A stretch of DNA of 64,000 nt, from the NCBI GenBank assembly GCA_018136815.1, contig CM030939.1:3465419-3529418 (forward strand), given 5' to 3'. The stretch's first letter is position 1, and each line of letters opens with the position of its first letter. This document shows, one piece after another, positions 40,766 to 54,200 of the stretch. Source of the DNA: Isochrysis galbana (Eukaryota > Haptophyta > Isochrysidales > Isochrysidaceae). The translations under genes were made by a program, and so were the position numbers. The notes beneath the pieces were generated by a model. The model saw only the letters and a list, made by a program, of their open reading frames with translations. It ran no database searches and was not told the origin of the DNA.

Positions 40766-41291
40766 CCAGCTGGGCTTGAGAAGTGAGAATGGAGGAGTGA
40801 AGAGTGTGAGTGTAGAGTGTAGGGCATCATTCACAAAGTGGTTTTGGTTTCGTCGTCCGATTCCGAGCACGTACACGTACGCCAAGATGAGCCTCGCAAA
40901 GTCAAAGTGAAAGCGAAAGCCAATACCAATACGCTGGTTGCTCTTTGCCCCTCGGAAGTTTCGCCATGTCGGCGAAGGAGGCGGGCATGGTGGCGGGAGG
41001 GCGGTTACAGCCACCCTGCTACTAAGTAAGCGAAAGACACTAGCTGATGGCAGCCGCTACAGACGGTCTCACGAAATGCCAAGGCATACCATCAGCACAA
41101 CGGAGCTGTAGAGCCTCGGGAACATGGTGTTGAATTTTGGAACGCAAACACAGCGACATGGATGGTAGTATTCTATGCAGGGGGTATCGGATCGGCTTGG
41201 ATATCCATGCTCAACTGTTCAGCAACTTCACGGGGGACTTGAAATAGTCACGTCGCGGGCATTCTCACATAGTGCACTACCGGGACGCCAA

Positions 41292-42727
<1,436 letters not shown>

Positions 42728-42939
42728 CGAGAAACCGCCGCGCCTCCGCCTCCCGGCCACCGCTGCGCGCTCCCGCCACGCGGCTCTGGTCTTTCGCTTA
42801 GAGCTCTAGGTACAAGATGATGGCCGTCTCCTCTCACGTCTCAAGTTTCGCGGATGGACAAGTAGAAGTACTTTTATAAGCTACTACTATAAGCTACGTA
42901 TCCCGTGGATAGTGGACAGCTTCTCGATCGCGACCGCAG

Positions 42940-43035
42940 AGCGCCTGTGCCCCCCCCCCCCCCCCTCTCGCCCCCCCCCCCCCACCCCCCCACCCCCGCC
43001 TTGCGTCTTTTGAGGACGCACCGACCTAGAGGCTA
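42940..43035 (+). repeat. Flanking direct repeat, copy 1
   Basis: 'cgcctgtgcccccccc...ctctcgccccc' then 'cttgcgtcttttgaggacgc' and 'accgacctagaggctatc'. It recurs at 43436-43561, so the duplicated ATCase fragment sits between the two copies. Confidence 0.8.
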
Positions 43036-43401
43036 TCCTGGATTGCACATTTCGTGCTGGTCCTTTGTCATCGGTACGGTCACATATACACTTACTATCC
43101 GTTCTTTGCTGCCGTTGATGTTCGCACACCGATCTTGCCAAATCTGCATTGCCAATCTTGTGCCGCCTTGTCCGCTTGCACAAAGGAGCGATTTTCTTCT
43201 GAGGCGGAGTGCGCGCGAGTTGCAGGCTCGTATATTGTATATTGTATATTGTCGACAAAGCCCTCATGAAGGTACGTGTGATTGCGCTCTCTCGTTGCTT
43301 CCCCGAGTCAAGTCGTTGCACCACTCTGCATCTTACGGTGTCCTTTCCTTGCTCCTTGCACCCTTTTTTACTAGGCCCCAGCGCACACACTCGTTCTGCA
43401 C
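43036..43401 (+). pseudogene. Inverted partial copy of the ATCase gene
   Basis: This stretch corresponds to 41433-41780 on the other strand. It covers the end of intron 2, all of exon 3, intron 3 and the first ~27 bp of exon 4 of the ATCase gene. Most positions are identical by eye. Differences include a 14-bp 'gtatattgtatatt' expansion, loss of three bases near the exon 3 end, an 8-bp 'tgctcctt'-type insertion before the exon 4 acceptor, and several substitutions. Introns are retained, so the copy arose from DNA, not from mRNA. It cannot encode ATCase. The short gap to the parent suggests local duplication. Confidence 0.9.
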
Positions 43402-43435
43402 GCAAGAGGACCTACTACTCTCGTTCCGAGCTCCT

Positions 43436-43561
43436 TCCGCCTGTGCCCCCCCCCCTCTCGCCCCCCCCCCCTCTCGCCCCCCCCGCCCCCGCCCCCGCCC
43501 CGTGTTGTTGGTTGTTGGTTGACTTGCGTCTTTTGAGGACGCACCGACATAGAGGCTATCG
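43436..43561 (+). repeat. Flanking direct repeat, copy 2
   Basis: Same order as 42940-43035: 'cgcctgtgcccccccccctc', C-rich run, 'cttgcgtcttttgaggacgc', 'accgacatagaggctatc'. One base differs in the last block. Confidence 0.8.
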
Positions 43562-44160
43562 CTTCGCAGGCAGCAGCGCTTCGCAGCCAGCACGCGCACG
43601 CGTCGTGGCGCCTGGGGCCTCCCCAGGGCACATAGATGGGGTAACAGCTTATCAGCTCTCAAGCTTATGGAGCTATCACTAATATCAGCACTAATATCAG
43701 CTCTCATGAGAGTTGTCCCGACTAACAACAAAACTCCCCTGTGCGCGCACGCATGTGTTGACGATTAACGCTCTCCACAATCCACACACAAACTCTCTCT
43801 CTCTCCTCTAGCGTTAGCGTACATTGGTACTACTAGTTGTGGTAGTTGGATGAACCTAACGCATCTTAGGGATTGAGGATAGACGATAGAGCGTAGCAGC
43901 CAAGCAGCCGACCGACGGAGGCTACTACGTATGTATATGTATGCTGAAGTATCGATGTTGATGGAGGGGGGGTAGGCGACGATTCTAATAGTAAAAGGAG
44001 TCATAGTAGTAGATCAGCCCCTTTAAGATTAGTCTAGAGTCTAGCAGCCGACAACTAATATCAGTGATTTGGCACTTTGGAGCTATTACTCTTATTGAGA
44101 GCTCATAACAGTACTCTTACCCCATCTAAGCCAGGGCATACAGCGGCCACCAAGGGGCCC
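43562..44160. other. Intergenic, no gene recognised
   Basis: Contains 'aatatcagcactaatatcag' type short repeats near 43678-43700 and 44055. No coding signal. Confidence 0.3.
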
Positions 44161-44164
44161 CCAG

Positions 44165-45290
44165 GTGGGTACTCGAAGTCGGCGCGCGACGTACGACGTA
44201 CAGGCAAAGGAGCGGCTCGGCGTCCTCGAAGACGTCCGCAAGGCGGTGGAGCGTTGCCGTGCGACGGGCGAGAGCGCTCGTCTCGCGGTTCGCTCGGGCA
44301 AGTTCCCCAAGGCCACCGAGGGGAAGATACGCCAGGCGCTCTCCAAGACGGCCGTGCCCGATAAATTCATCCGTGACCACCACTCGCAGGTGTTCACGAA
44401 CGCCGAGAGGATGAAGTTGGGCGAGTGGCTCATCCAGTGCGCGGACGCACAGGAGCCACGTACCCGACATGACATCTCTCCGTCAAGATCCGGGAGATGT
44501 TACGCGCGCGCGCGCGTCATTCAACAAGGCCAAGAAGTAAGGCTTCGGCAGCATTCCTCTCACCAGCTCACCAGGGCCGAGCAAGATATCGTCAACTGCC
44601 CCGACGACCTTGCTCACAGGTTCTTCCAAAGGATCTACCCGTGGTGGCGAGCGCATGGGCTCCTCATCGACGAAGGCGTGTCTCGGGCGGAGGCGGAGGC
44701 GGAGCGCAGATCAAGAAAGAGGACCGACGCTGTTGTATTACACAACCACTTCTACGGCAAGTTTGGGTTGGAGGCCGAGCTCATCGACGCGGGCATCCTA
44801 GACCCTGAGACTAAGGTGAGCCGCATGATACGCGTGTGAGCATGCCGACCGATCCTTATTTTTTCATTCACGCCACACGCGTGCTGCTGTCGCAGGTGAT
44901 TAAAGACCCTCGGCGTCAACTAAATTGCGACGAAACTCCTCAACCTCTCGACCTCCCTCAGAAAGGTCGACGTGCCAAGGTGGCGAAGCGTAAGGGAAAG
45001 TTCGTGCGGCAGGCGTTAGGGAGCAACAAGGAGACGATGACCGTCATGATGTGTTGGGACTTGTCGGGTTGGAACTACGGCGTGCAGATTGTGACCAAGC
45101 GCAAGTGGGCGACGCAAGATTTGGTCACCGAGCCACCGCCGGGCGCACGGTGCTTTGACGCGGACAATCCAGTCGACTTGGCTCACCGGCAAACTCTCTC
45201 ACTCCTACTGTCCCATGCTGCAGAAGGAATGCAGACAAAGAAGACTTTCGCGGAGTACTTCGCGAGGCTCAGCGAATGGATCACGGACCT
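44165..45290 (+). mobile_element. DDE-type DNA transposase remnant (pogo/Tigger-like?)
   Basis: Two consecutive frames (44165-44839 and 44836-45351) read as one degraded transposase. The first has a helical N-terminal region (RTYDVQAKERLGVLEDVRKAVE-like and ERMKLGEWLIQCADA) compatible with a psq/HTH DNA-binding part, then WWRAHGLLIDEG and LHNHFYGKFGLEAELIDAGIL. The second has QLNCDETPQPLDLPQKGRR, resembling the first acidic residue of a DDE catalytic core, and GSNKETMTVMMCWDL. Frame slips are evident: one in the (GC)n run near 44500-44520 and one between the two frames at 44836-44839. No further catalytic D/E pair is visible, because Copia-like sequence begins near 45290. Superfamily is tentative. 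Confidence 0.55.
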
Positions 45291-46150
45291 CGATCCTTCA
45301 AAGAAGCCATCGCCGACCCCATATACGAGGATCGCTGGCTGGAAGCCATGAAAGACGAAGGTCGTTTGCCTTCATTTGGTACCCCTGGTTTCCAAATACG
45401 CGAAGCGCCGGCACAAAAAAATCTTATAGTATTTGAGCAAAGGCACCCACCTCACAGTGCTCAACCATGTCTAAAAATGGAATGGTGCCTGATGATGTTG
45501 TAGTCAATCGATTGACATGGCTCATAAGAACGATGGACGAGAACTTTAAAAATTCATCACACCTCTCTTTCGGCCATATGCCAATTCTAAATCTGCCATG
45601 CAGGTTATGGCGGAAGCATTGGACAGCATCAGTCCGCCGCCGCCGGCTGGGGTCAACCCGGGGGGGATCAACAACTCCCTGAGGAGGCTGCTTGAGTCGA
45701 ACCCAAATTTGTCGACATACACTTTCGAATGTCAGTGCTTATTCAGTTCATTCGATTTCAAGCACAATACGAACATTAAAGACACCTTACAGGCCATTTG
45801 CGAGACTGATAAATCATTCACACTGGTTTATATGATACACACTCTCTTGAGCAAGAACTTCACTGAGAAAAAAATCATCAATATGAATCGTGATCTCTGG
45901 TCTCTGGATCGTTTCAAGGCTCGTTGGGTAGCTTGTGGCTATTCTCAAGTCGATGGAATCGATTACGATGAAACGTTCTGCTCAACCATGCGATGTGAAT
46001 CCATCCGCCTATTCCTCGCCCACCTTTGTGCCTCCGGCTATGCCTGGCTCGAAATAGATGTCACGAAAGCGTTTACCCAGATAGTGATCGGACCTTCACC
46101 TGCGGGTATCCGAGAGAGGAGTCGAAAGTCAGCGCATATCGTATGGTAAG
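45288..46150 (+). mobile_element. Copia reverse-transcriptase fragment, fossil
   Basis: The left part reads FKEAIADPIYEDRWLEAMKDE, the usual start of the Copia reverse-transcriptase region. About 600 bp on, FKARWVACGYSQVDGIDYDETF and WLEIDVTKAF follow in the order seen in Ty1/Copia elements. The relic is broken, with intervening sequence of unclear origin, and lacks most of the element. It adjoins a DNA-transposon remnant on the left and another element on the right, so it belongs to a nest of insertions. Confidence 0.8.
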
Positions 46151-47400
46151 GTTAGGGCTGTAGTGCCGAGTGATGGCGGCGGCGCACTTGTGGAGGTAGA
46201 GGCATCCCTGGCCTAATATGCAAACGCCCCCCTTGGGGCGTTTGGCGAGAGGAATGCCCTCCGAGCGAGGGAAGGCGCATGGCACCAGGCATTGGCCTTC
46301 TGCCCACGCCTTCTCATAGTTATGGGAGCGGTTGCACCGCTTTCCATTTACGTTCATTGGGCATTTGCCTAGTGGGAATCGGATGCATGCTCCGAGGGCG
46401 TCCGGGTTAATGGTGTCGTGCAGCGTCTTTTTCGCCGGAGCCAGCTGGCGTTGTTGTTCACGGAGGAGGCGCGCCTCGCGCTCCTCTTCGCACGAACAGA
46501 TGCGCAGTGGGGGGCTGAACGCCGCGGCGTACCCTTTAAAGAATCCTTTGCATCCTTTGGGCCCGGCATGGACGCTTAGCTCCTTGATGTCGCCGCCTAA
46601 TTCCTTGCAGTTGCGAATGGCGTAGTCCAACAGGTAAGGACTGCCCTTGATGTTGATTGAGTAAGATCTTGAGCGGAAAGTCGAAGGATGCGAATGAGCC
46701 CGTTTTTGGGGCGACGTACAGGTGGTAGACCTCTTTCTTGCCTTGCGTGACGATGATGCCCTCGGGGGTGACCACTTTGGTGCGCTCTTGGTTGCCTTGC
46801 ATGAAAATGAAGCCCTGATTCTCGACCGCTTTCGACGGGGAGTTGATGGTGATGAGGTCCTTCATTTCGAACTTGTAATTGCGTACAACCAGGTGCGCCG
46901 AGACGTCTTGGAATGCGGTCGCTAGGGACCGTAAGGACGCCTGGGGCAACTCGAGCGCCTTGTCATTTAAGGTCTTGTCCTTAATGTTGATGGGGGCCGG
47001 GATGCCGATCATCTGGAAGCTTGTGACGTTTTTGAATGTAGCGCGGAATTGGTTGGCGCAGTCCGCTGTGACGAGAATTTCCCATGGGCCGGAGGCGCTC
47101 TTGGAGATGAATTCCGGCTCGAGGTCGACGCCTTCGAGCCTATTGAGGTGTGCTACAATGGCGCCAAAGACTACTTCGTCCTTGACTTTGGCTTCCTTGT
47201 CCGTGGCTTCGAACACAATCACGATTTTCGACATGATCTCGAATTCAGGAGGCTCCATTTCTTGGGAGTCCTCCATGTTGAGTGCGACCTGTGCGGCATT
47301 GTGGAGGAGTTGGTTAGTGCTGCAAGGGAGATTGGGATGGTTGTGGCGCGTTGCGTTGCAGCGCTGCCGTGTCGTTTTCGTATGTGCGCGTGCGCCCATG
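46150..47400 (-). mobile_element. Mobile-element-like ORF with two CCCH motifs
   Basis: Minus-strand coding sequence runs from about 47280 (MEDSQEMEPPEFEIMSKIVIVFE) to 46150 and is interrupted. The first ~200 residues have alternating strands and helices with no family I can name. A charged helix (EEEREARLLREQQRQL) follows, then a Cys/His region: C-x7-C-x8-C-x3-H and C-x5-C-x3-H spacings are visible (CIRFPLGKC...CNRSH and CILGQGCLYLH). The setting among transposon remnants and the RNA-binding-like zinc motifs suggest an ORF1-type protein of a retroelement or another selfish element. A host gene is not excluded. Confidence 0.4.
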
Positions 47401-47465
47401 AGGACTGTTTGTTGTATTCTGTTGTCGACATGGGGCTGCTGAGCGACCAGGGATAACAATAGGCA

Positions 47466-47715
47466 ATATGCCTCCACGTGAAAAAAAAACCTTTTAATAT
47501 TCTCGCCACGCGCGCGGCACCGGCTTTCGTTTCTGTAGCCACGCCCTCCTCCTTCCCACTCCCTAACTTCCCGCCTTGCGGCAACTCCCCTTGTGCTCTA
47601 CGTCGGGGCTCAGGTTGTTGGGGGGGGTCAGGTTGGGCGGATTGCACTTGTCCCCAGCGAAGGTACTCGCCTCCCTCCTGGTTCGCTGAGTGACATGTTT
47701 CTAATATGCCTCCAC
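47466..47715 (-). repeat. Family K, inverted copy between short direct repeats
   Basis: 'atatgcctccacgtga' occurs at 47466-47481 and again at 47704-47719. Between them lies the inverse of 17930-18115 ('gtagccacgccctcctcctt', 'cttgcggcaactccccttg', 'cggggctcaggttg'). Confidence 0.62.
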
Positions 47716-47824
47716 GTGAGGAACCCGTTGGGGAAGGCCGAAAGGCCCGGCCCCCACACTGGGACGGACTGGGTCCGAGACAGGCGCAATACAAATGCAA
47801 GAAGCCTGCCTCTCCCCTCCCCCA

Positions 47825-47990
47825 AGCGCTAGGCCCAAAGTAGTGTACATGGGCCGACCCCCCAAAACCGAAGAAAAAGGAACGAGGGGGGGAGCGGGCG
47901 GGGGTGCAGAGGTAGGGGTATAGGCGAAGGTAGCGGGAGCGCGGGAGAGTGCGCGTCACTAGTAGCTTAGCGGGCACCTTCAAGAATGTT
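47825..47990. repeat. Family I arm with T-run end
   Basis: 'gtacatgggccgaccccc' and 'aaaccgaagaaaaaggaacg' match 36098-36140; it ends 'ttcaagaatgttttttttt', like 'ccaagaatatttttataatg' at 36493-36513. Confidence 0.6.
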
Positions 47991-48216
47991 TTTTTTTAGC
48001 CAACAAGATGCTCTACAAGACTACAATTACTAACGATTTGCATTGTGAAGTTGTGATTTATCTCTATTGTACATTCCATGATTCGTCGTGCTGCGCGAGT
48101 CACCGAGAGCGCGGGAAGGCGGGGAGGGGGAAGGGGCGCCACAGGCGGAAGGAGCTCGGAGCGAGTGGGCGCGCCTGGACCGCAGAGCGACGGCCGAGCG
48201 GTCTCAACGCAGCAGG

Positions 48217-51200
48217 ATGACCTCCATCGAGAAGCTGTCCATCCGCGGGATTCGTGCCTTCAGCCCCAAGGACTCGGCTATCATCCAGTTCGACAAGCCG
48301 CTCACACTGTGCGCACGTCTGCGAGCACATATACACTTCTGCGAGCAGAAAGAGCGACACAGGGGCTGGCTGCAGAGATGGAGGCGAACCTAGGCTGCGC
48401 GCGTGTCTACTAGACTGCCACTCTATCTCAATTGTGTCTACTAGACTGCCACTCTATCTCACTTATGCTTCCCTCGTCCTAATTGCAACAGGATAGTTGG
48501 ACCAAACGGAAGCGGAAAGACGGTGTGCCAGCCAGGGCAGGCTGAGAACCATCTCTGCGTTTGGGCTTACCTCCTCTAGCACTGGGGGAGGGGGGGGGGG
48601 GGAAATGTGCTTATGCAAAATGCAATTTGCTCATGCAAGACGCTCTTCCATTCTATTGTAGACCATTATCGAGTGCCTCAAGATGGCGTGCACGGGAGAT
48701 CTACCTCCGAATTGCAAGAGTGGCCAAGCCTTCATCAACGACCCATCGCTGCATGAACAAGCAGAGGTCAAGGCACAGATTCGTCTCAAGTTCACCTCAC
48801 TGAATGGCCAGCCAGTTGTGTGCGTGCGGTCGTTCTCACTTACGCAAAAACCAACGAAGAAGGAGTACAAGGCATTTGAAGCAGCACTACAAACGCTGGA
48901 TGAGCAGGGAATCAAAAAGGTGTGAATGGCCAAAGGAATTTTGTCGTGGTGAAGTTCACGAGGTGGAAATACAAAGCGGTGGTCGGGGGGCACAGGCACA
49001 ATCGCACGACTCATGGGACGGGATGCGAGCCACCCGCGAGGTCGTCCCGTAAGTAGGGCCGCAGCTCTCAATCATGCGGCAAGCAATGGATAGGTGGGCC
49101 GCGCCATGAACGCATTTGGAGGTAATGTACAATCCATGACCATAAACTTCTCGCGGATAATTTGCAGATTCTTTCGTATAAGTGCGCCGACCTCAACAAG
49201 TTGGTGCCGGAGATGATGGGTGTGTCTCAGGCCGTCCTGGAGAGCGTCGTCTTTGTGCACCAAGAAGAGAGCTGCTGGCCTTTGGCTGAAGACAAGGTGT
49301 TAAAGGACAAATTCGATGCCATATTCGCATCGACTCAATTTACCAAGGCGCTTGATGAAATCAACAAACTCAAGAAGTCTCGTCGGAACGACGAGAAGGT
49401 AGCGTGCGACCGTGACGGTCGGCGTGTGCCGAGACAGCGCGCGGCCATGTGATCCGTCTCGCGCTCTTGCTGATGCAATCCATCCTTTAGCTGAAGTTAT
49501 ATACCAAGCCGGTCTTTTCGCTGTCCAACTACAATCCTTGCCCGGGTCCTGTGGCACAGGTATTGAACGCTGAGAGAGGAGAGCTAGACGAGCGACTGCG
49601 AAGCGCGAATCGCCTCCGACAGGAAGAGGAGATGGCTCTGCTCGAACTGGAGCAGGTGTGAGGGCGACCACTTGTACTCTAGCACCACCTATGGCCATGA
49701 CCTCCACATACTCACCTTGTCAGACCAATCATCTCATCGCCACTCGCCGCGATGAGATGGAGGGTCTCCGCGCCCAGCTTCAACCACTACTTGCAACTTG
49801 TGCCGAAAAGAGCAAGTTGCGTGCCAGGGAGCAAGAACTTGACGTTGAGCACCGACATGCGCTGACGCGACGGGCTGAGGCGAAGAGAAAGCTTGGCCAG
49901 GTGAGGCATGCCGCTCGTGGATCAATGTAATTGTGCTAGTGGCATATGTAATCACCGATTTCCTAGCTGAGAATGCCGCAAAGCCTGGAGATCCGACAGC
50001 CGTACGAGGCGTCCAATTGGTCTCCATTTGTTCGCGGTCTCTCCTGTCGTTTGCCTTCCAAGTCGTTTGCAATGGGCTCTAGAGTCGCAAATGGGAATCA
50101 TACCTCTAACCTTTTGGTGACCGCGTGGCTCACTTCTCTTGTTTTCGTTGCAATCACCCATAGGCATATGGTCGTGAGCTGGATGAGGCAACAAAGGAGC
50201 TTGAGCAGACGGTGAACAATTTGCGCCACACCGATGCACCTCTCCGAGACGAAATTCGCAAGATGGAGGTCAAATGCGCTCAATACTTGCCTCGGCCTCA
50301 TTGCAAAGAGCATTCGTTGTGTAACTTACATGTGTTCTTGTCACCTCGAGCATGCACTTGGGCCTGCCTACGAATGACGATAACACTTATAGGCGGACCT
50401 CTTTACCTGCATAGGTGACTCGTATCACTGTCGAGAAGGACGTCAGTGTTCTCGACAGCGAGCGGGAGGAATCTCGCGCTAACCTTTCTCGCCTTCAGGC
50501 TGCCGAGGATACAATGAAGCGAACAGAGACGGAGGCCCTCAACTTCATCCACTCGCTAGGTAATAGATATGATCTGACCGCCGCCGTGGGCGGTGCAAGT
50601 GCAGCCGGAAAAGTAGAGGCATCGCTCGAGATAGGAGAGAAGGCGCATGCTATTGTGCAACAACAGCTTAAAACGAGGCAACAGGCAAGTGGCAAATACC
50701 TTCATACGTCTCATGTTGTGAATATTGGAGTCTCGCAGTTCACTCTGAAAAGCTCTATTCTCATGCAATGTCCCTTTTCCTTCAGTCGCTCATATCCGCG
50801 AAGTCACAATGGCACGCCCACATAAGCGCCAAGCAACAAGCTCTTTCTGAAGTTCGGGCGCAAATAGCGTCAGCGACACGCGAGGCAGAAGCAAAGAAGC
50901 GATTGGCGGAGACGCAAGACGCAAAGCATAAGGAGGTGTCATCCAAACTCAAGGTATGTGATTCATCCGACGGCATTCGGCTGCGTATTCGTCAAAGCGT
51001 CTTTGGTACTTGCCCTTGAGACTGCTTTGAATAGGGCGCCAGGACATCTCTTGTACTTTGTGTTCAGACCCTGAATGCGGATGAAGCGCGCCTCCATAAG
51101 GCGCGTCGCGAGGCTGCAGTACTCCAGCAAGAGCTACGCGACCAAGAGGCGGATCTCTCGCGCGAGGACGAAGCCGTGCGCCTTGCAGAGAAGAAGAGAG

Positions 51201-54200
51201 AGGTAGGTGGATGAGAGCCCCTCGCGTTTGCGTCGACGAATTTACGCCTTGGTGGTCGCCGATCGGTGCATGGTAACGTGTCACGCTCAACCATGTATGT
51301 GCAAGGGTAACAGGCACGCTGGCCATGCATGCCCGCTGCATCCCTTCAGGTGCGTGAACTCAAGGACCGTCAGCGCTCCCTGATGGAGGAGTTATCGATG
51401 GCAAATGCCGAGAGTGGCTTGCGTTCCACTGCCGAACGGCTGAAGAAGCTGGCACAAGAGCAGAACGAGAAGTTTGAATCTTTGCTAACGGGTGAGGCCG
51501 CGCCATCATGATTCTTTTCACTCCAAACGTATCATCACGTACGCACAGACAGTCAGTGACGTTGGCCCTGCTTGTCCTCTCAGTATGTTCAGCCAAGCTT
51601 GAGCGTATCTTGGGTGTCCACGATCTCGTGTCGGATCTTCAAACTGGTTACATTAACAAACGTCAGCAAAACGTACGTCGGACGCTCGAGGACGCATCTC
51701 GTAAGGCTGAGGAGCACGTTGACTCTCTTCAGCGCGAATCGAATGCTCTGAGCGGCAAGATTGCTGCTGCAAAGTCGATGCTAGCGCAAAAAAAGGTCGA
51801 AGAAGGCGAACTTACTGCAACCCTTGCCGCGCAAGATCCGCGTTATGTCGCGGTCGAGTTTGACTTCGATCGGCACGTCGTAGAACTAGAACACGAACTC
51901 CGAAGTTGCCGAGACGCGGCGCCTGTGGTGAGTGCACATTTTGTCGGCGAAAACGTCAAATGGCTAGTCCTCGAGGGCTGTGACACGCGTTGGCTGAATT
52001 GGGGCTAAAATCTGGGCCCGGCCTCACCGACCTAGTGGCCGCACGCCGGTGTGACTACGCGAGCTTTTGTGCGCTCTCTATCTGATGCGTACTTCTTTTG
52101 CGCTCTCAGAGCACGAAGACAATGCTGCAGGTCCTCGACATGAATTTGGCGCATGCTGTGAAAGCTGGGACATGCAAATTTTGCGACCAGCAATGTGGGG
52201 CGTTGCAGGTGCGCAGGGATTTGTCCCCAGCCGTATGTTTGTGTACGCCGTTGGCATGCGATCTGTCGTTTGCGTTGTACACTCTCTACACCCCTCCCTC
52301 TCCTCCCGGCATTTTACCACTGCGCGTGCCGTCGCCATAGGTGGAGAAAATGCGCCAAAATCGGCAACGGTATTTCGCAGCGGCACGCGATGGGGCCAAT
52401 GTGAGCGTTGAGGGTCAACGCATCATCATAAATGCCGAAAAGGCTCTCTCAGATGCCACCAAGGCGGCAGAAGTTTCGCGACGATTGAAGGTGATCCGCG
52501 ATGTACAGCTTTCGGACTTGGAGAGGGAGGTACGCCTGCGGCCGCCACCATGTACGAGGAAGAAGTTGTTTGAGAAATCGTGTGTGATATTCCACTTGGC
52601 GTCGCAATCGAGCGGCCGTTGCTGGCATACAATCTAGGACTTTGTCACTAACTGTTTTACCACTGATATGTCCCAATCAATCGACTTTGCCCATCCCACA
52701 CACCGTGTCCTGCTCCGTCCGCCTCGCGCGTTACGCCCCAGCTCTCTCTGCTTAGGTCGTGTCACATAAGTCGGGGGCCGATCGCCTCGACCGACAGCTG
52801 GAAGAGGCAAAAGCGGCCCGAGCTAAAGCTCGCGACGCCGAGGCTGAAGCTGCAGACGCTCGCGCTGATGTGACGACTCTCAAGGCGGCCTACGATGAGA
52901 AGGTGGAACAGCACGCTCGATTGAGATGGGAGGGGAGGGGAAATGGACTACGCAACTTTGAAGATTGTGCGGGAACGGCGCCAACTAGCTCCATGATTCT
53001 GTGTCGTTCTGTGCCATGAGCAACGTGCGCAATGTGGCCGACAACCATCTTCGCATCGCCTCCCTCAGATGAAAGTGGACGAAGAACGAGATAGAGCAAT
53101 CTCGGCACTGACTTCTTCTGCCGCAGTGCACGGGGTCGTGCGTAGCCTGGAAAGTATAAGGGTGAGTTGAGCTGATTACTTATCTGCACTTAGCCACATC
53201 ATGTCCTCGCCCCAATCATATTTCGTTAAGGGTGAGTTGAGCTGATTACTTATCTGCACTTAGCCACAACATGTCCTCTTGTGAGCCGCCCCAATCATGT
53301 TTCGTCCGATGTGCCTCTCTCCCTCCGTTGTCTGCAAGTCGGAAATGGAGGACCTCGCTGGCGAAGTCGACCGTGCGGAGCGAAGTTGCGATGCACTCGA
53401 AAAGCAGGCTCGCTTGAAGCTAGCAGAGCGTGACGAAACTGCACGTCGAAAGACAATGAAGGACGGCGAGATCGCTAAGCTTGAGGCTGACGCCAGGATG
53501 AGAGAAAATGTGCAAGAGCAACTGGAGGAGGTGAGAGCGCACGGGGCTGATGTGCAAGTGATTACAACTCGAACTAGGCTAGCAGAGTGGGGTGCCCGCT
53601 CTTAGCCTGCCCGTCGACGACGAGGATAGCGAGCACTCGGCTTCTTACGCAGCGCCATTCGGCCTCTACCGAAGCCGGGCTTTGGCTGGAGTGCCGCATA
53701 GTACTGATCCAGATTGGCTTTACACACGCCCTGACCCTCACATTAGACGCTCCAGCGAAAGCCGATTTTGGTTTTAGCGTATAGGGACTTACTTGCTCGA
53801 CTTGGCTGATATAATGCCGCTTTGGCGCCCACTTGCATTGCAGCTCGTCCAACAACAAACGGCTATCGCTCGTGAACGTGGGGAGATTGAACGAAACGAG
53901 GTGCCCCTTCGCGAGCGAGAGAGCGACCTACGCTCTGAAATCGAAAGCGCACAAGAAAAAGAAAAGATCGAAGTCGGCGAGGCCGATGAGCGGGTTGTGG
54001 AGGCGCAGACTGATGGTAATTCTTGCCTCGTGCCTCACTCAAGAAGTGGCGCTCCAGGCCCTTGCTAATGCGAAAGATGCGCGAGTTGCCCATGCGCGTG
54101 TGTCATCGCAATTCATGGACGCACCGGGCTAACGAGCAGCCCAATGGGACCTCGCCTATTCATAGCGCTACGCGTGCACCGGCTTCTAACTTCTTGGCCT

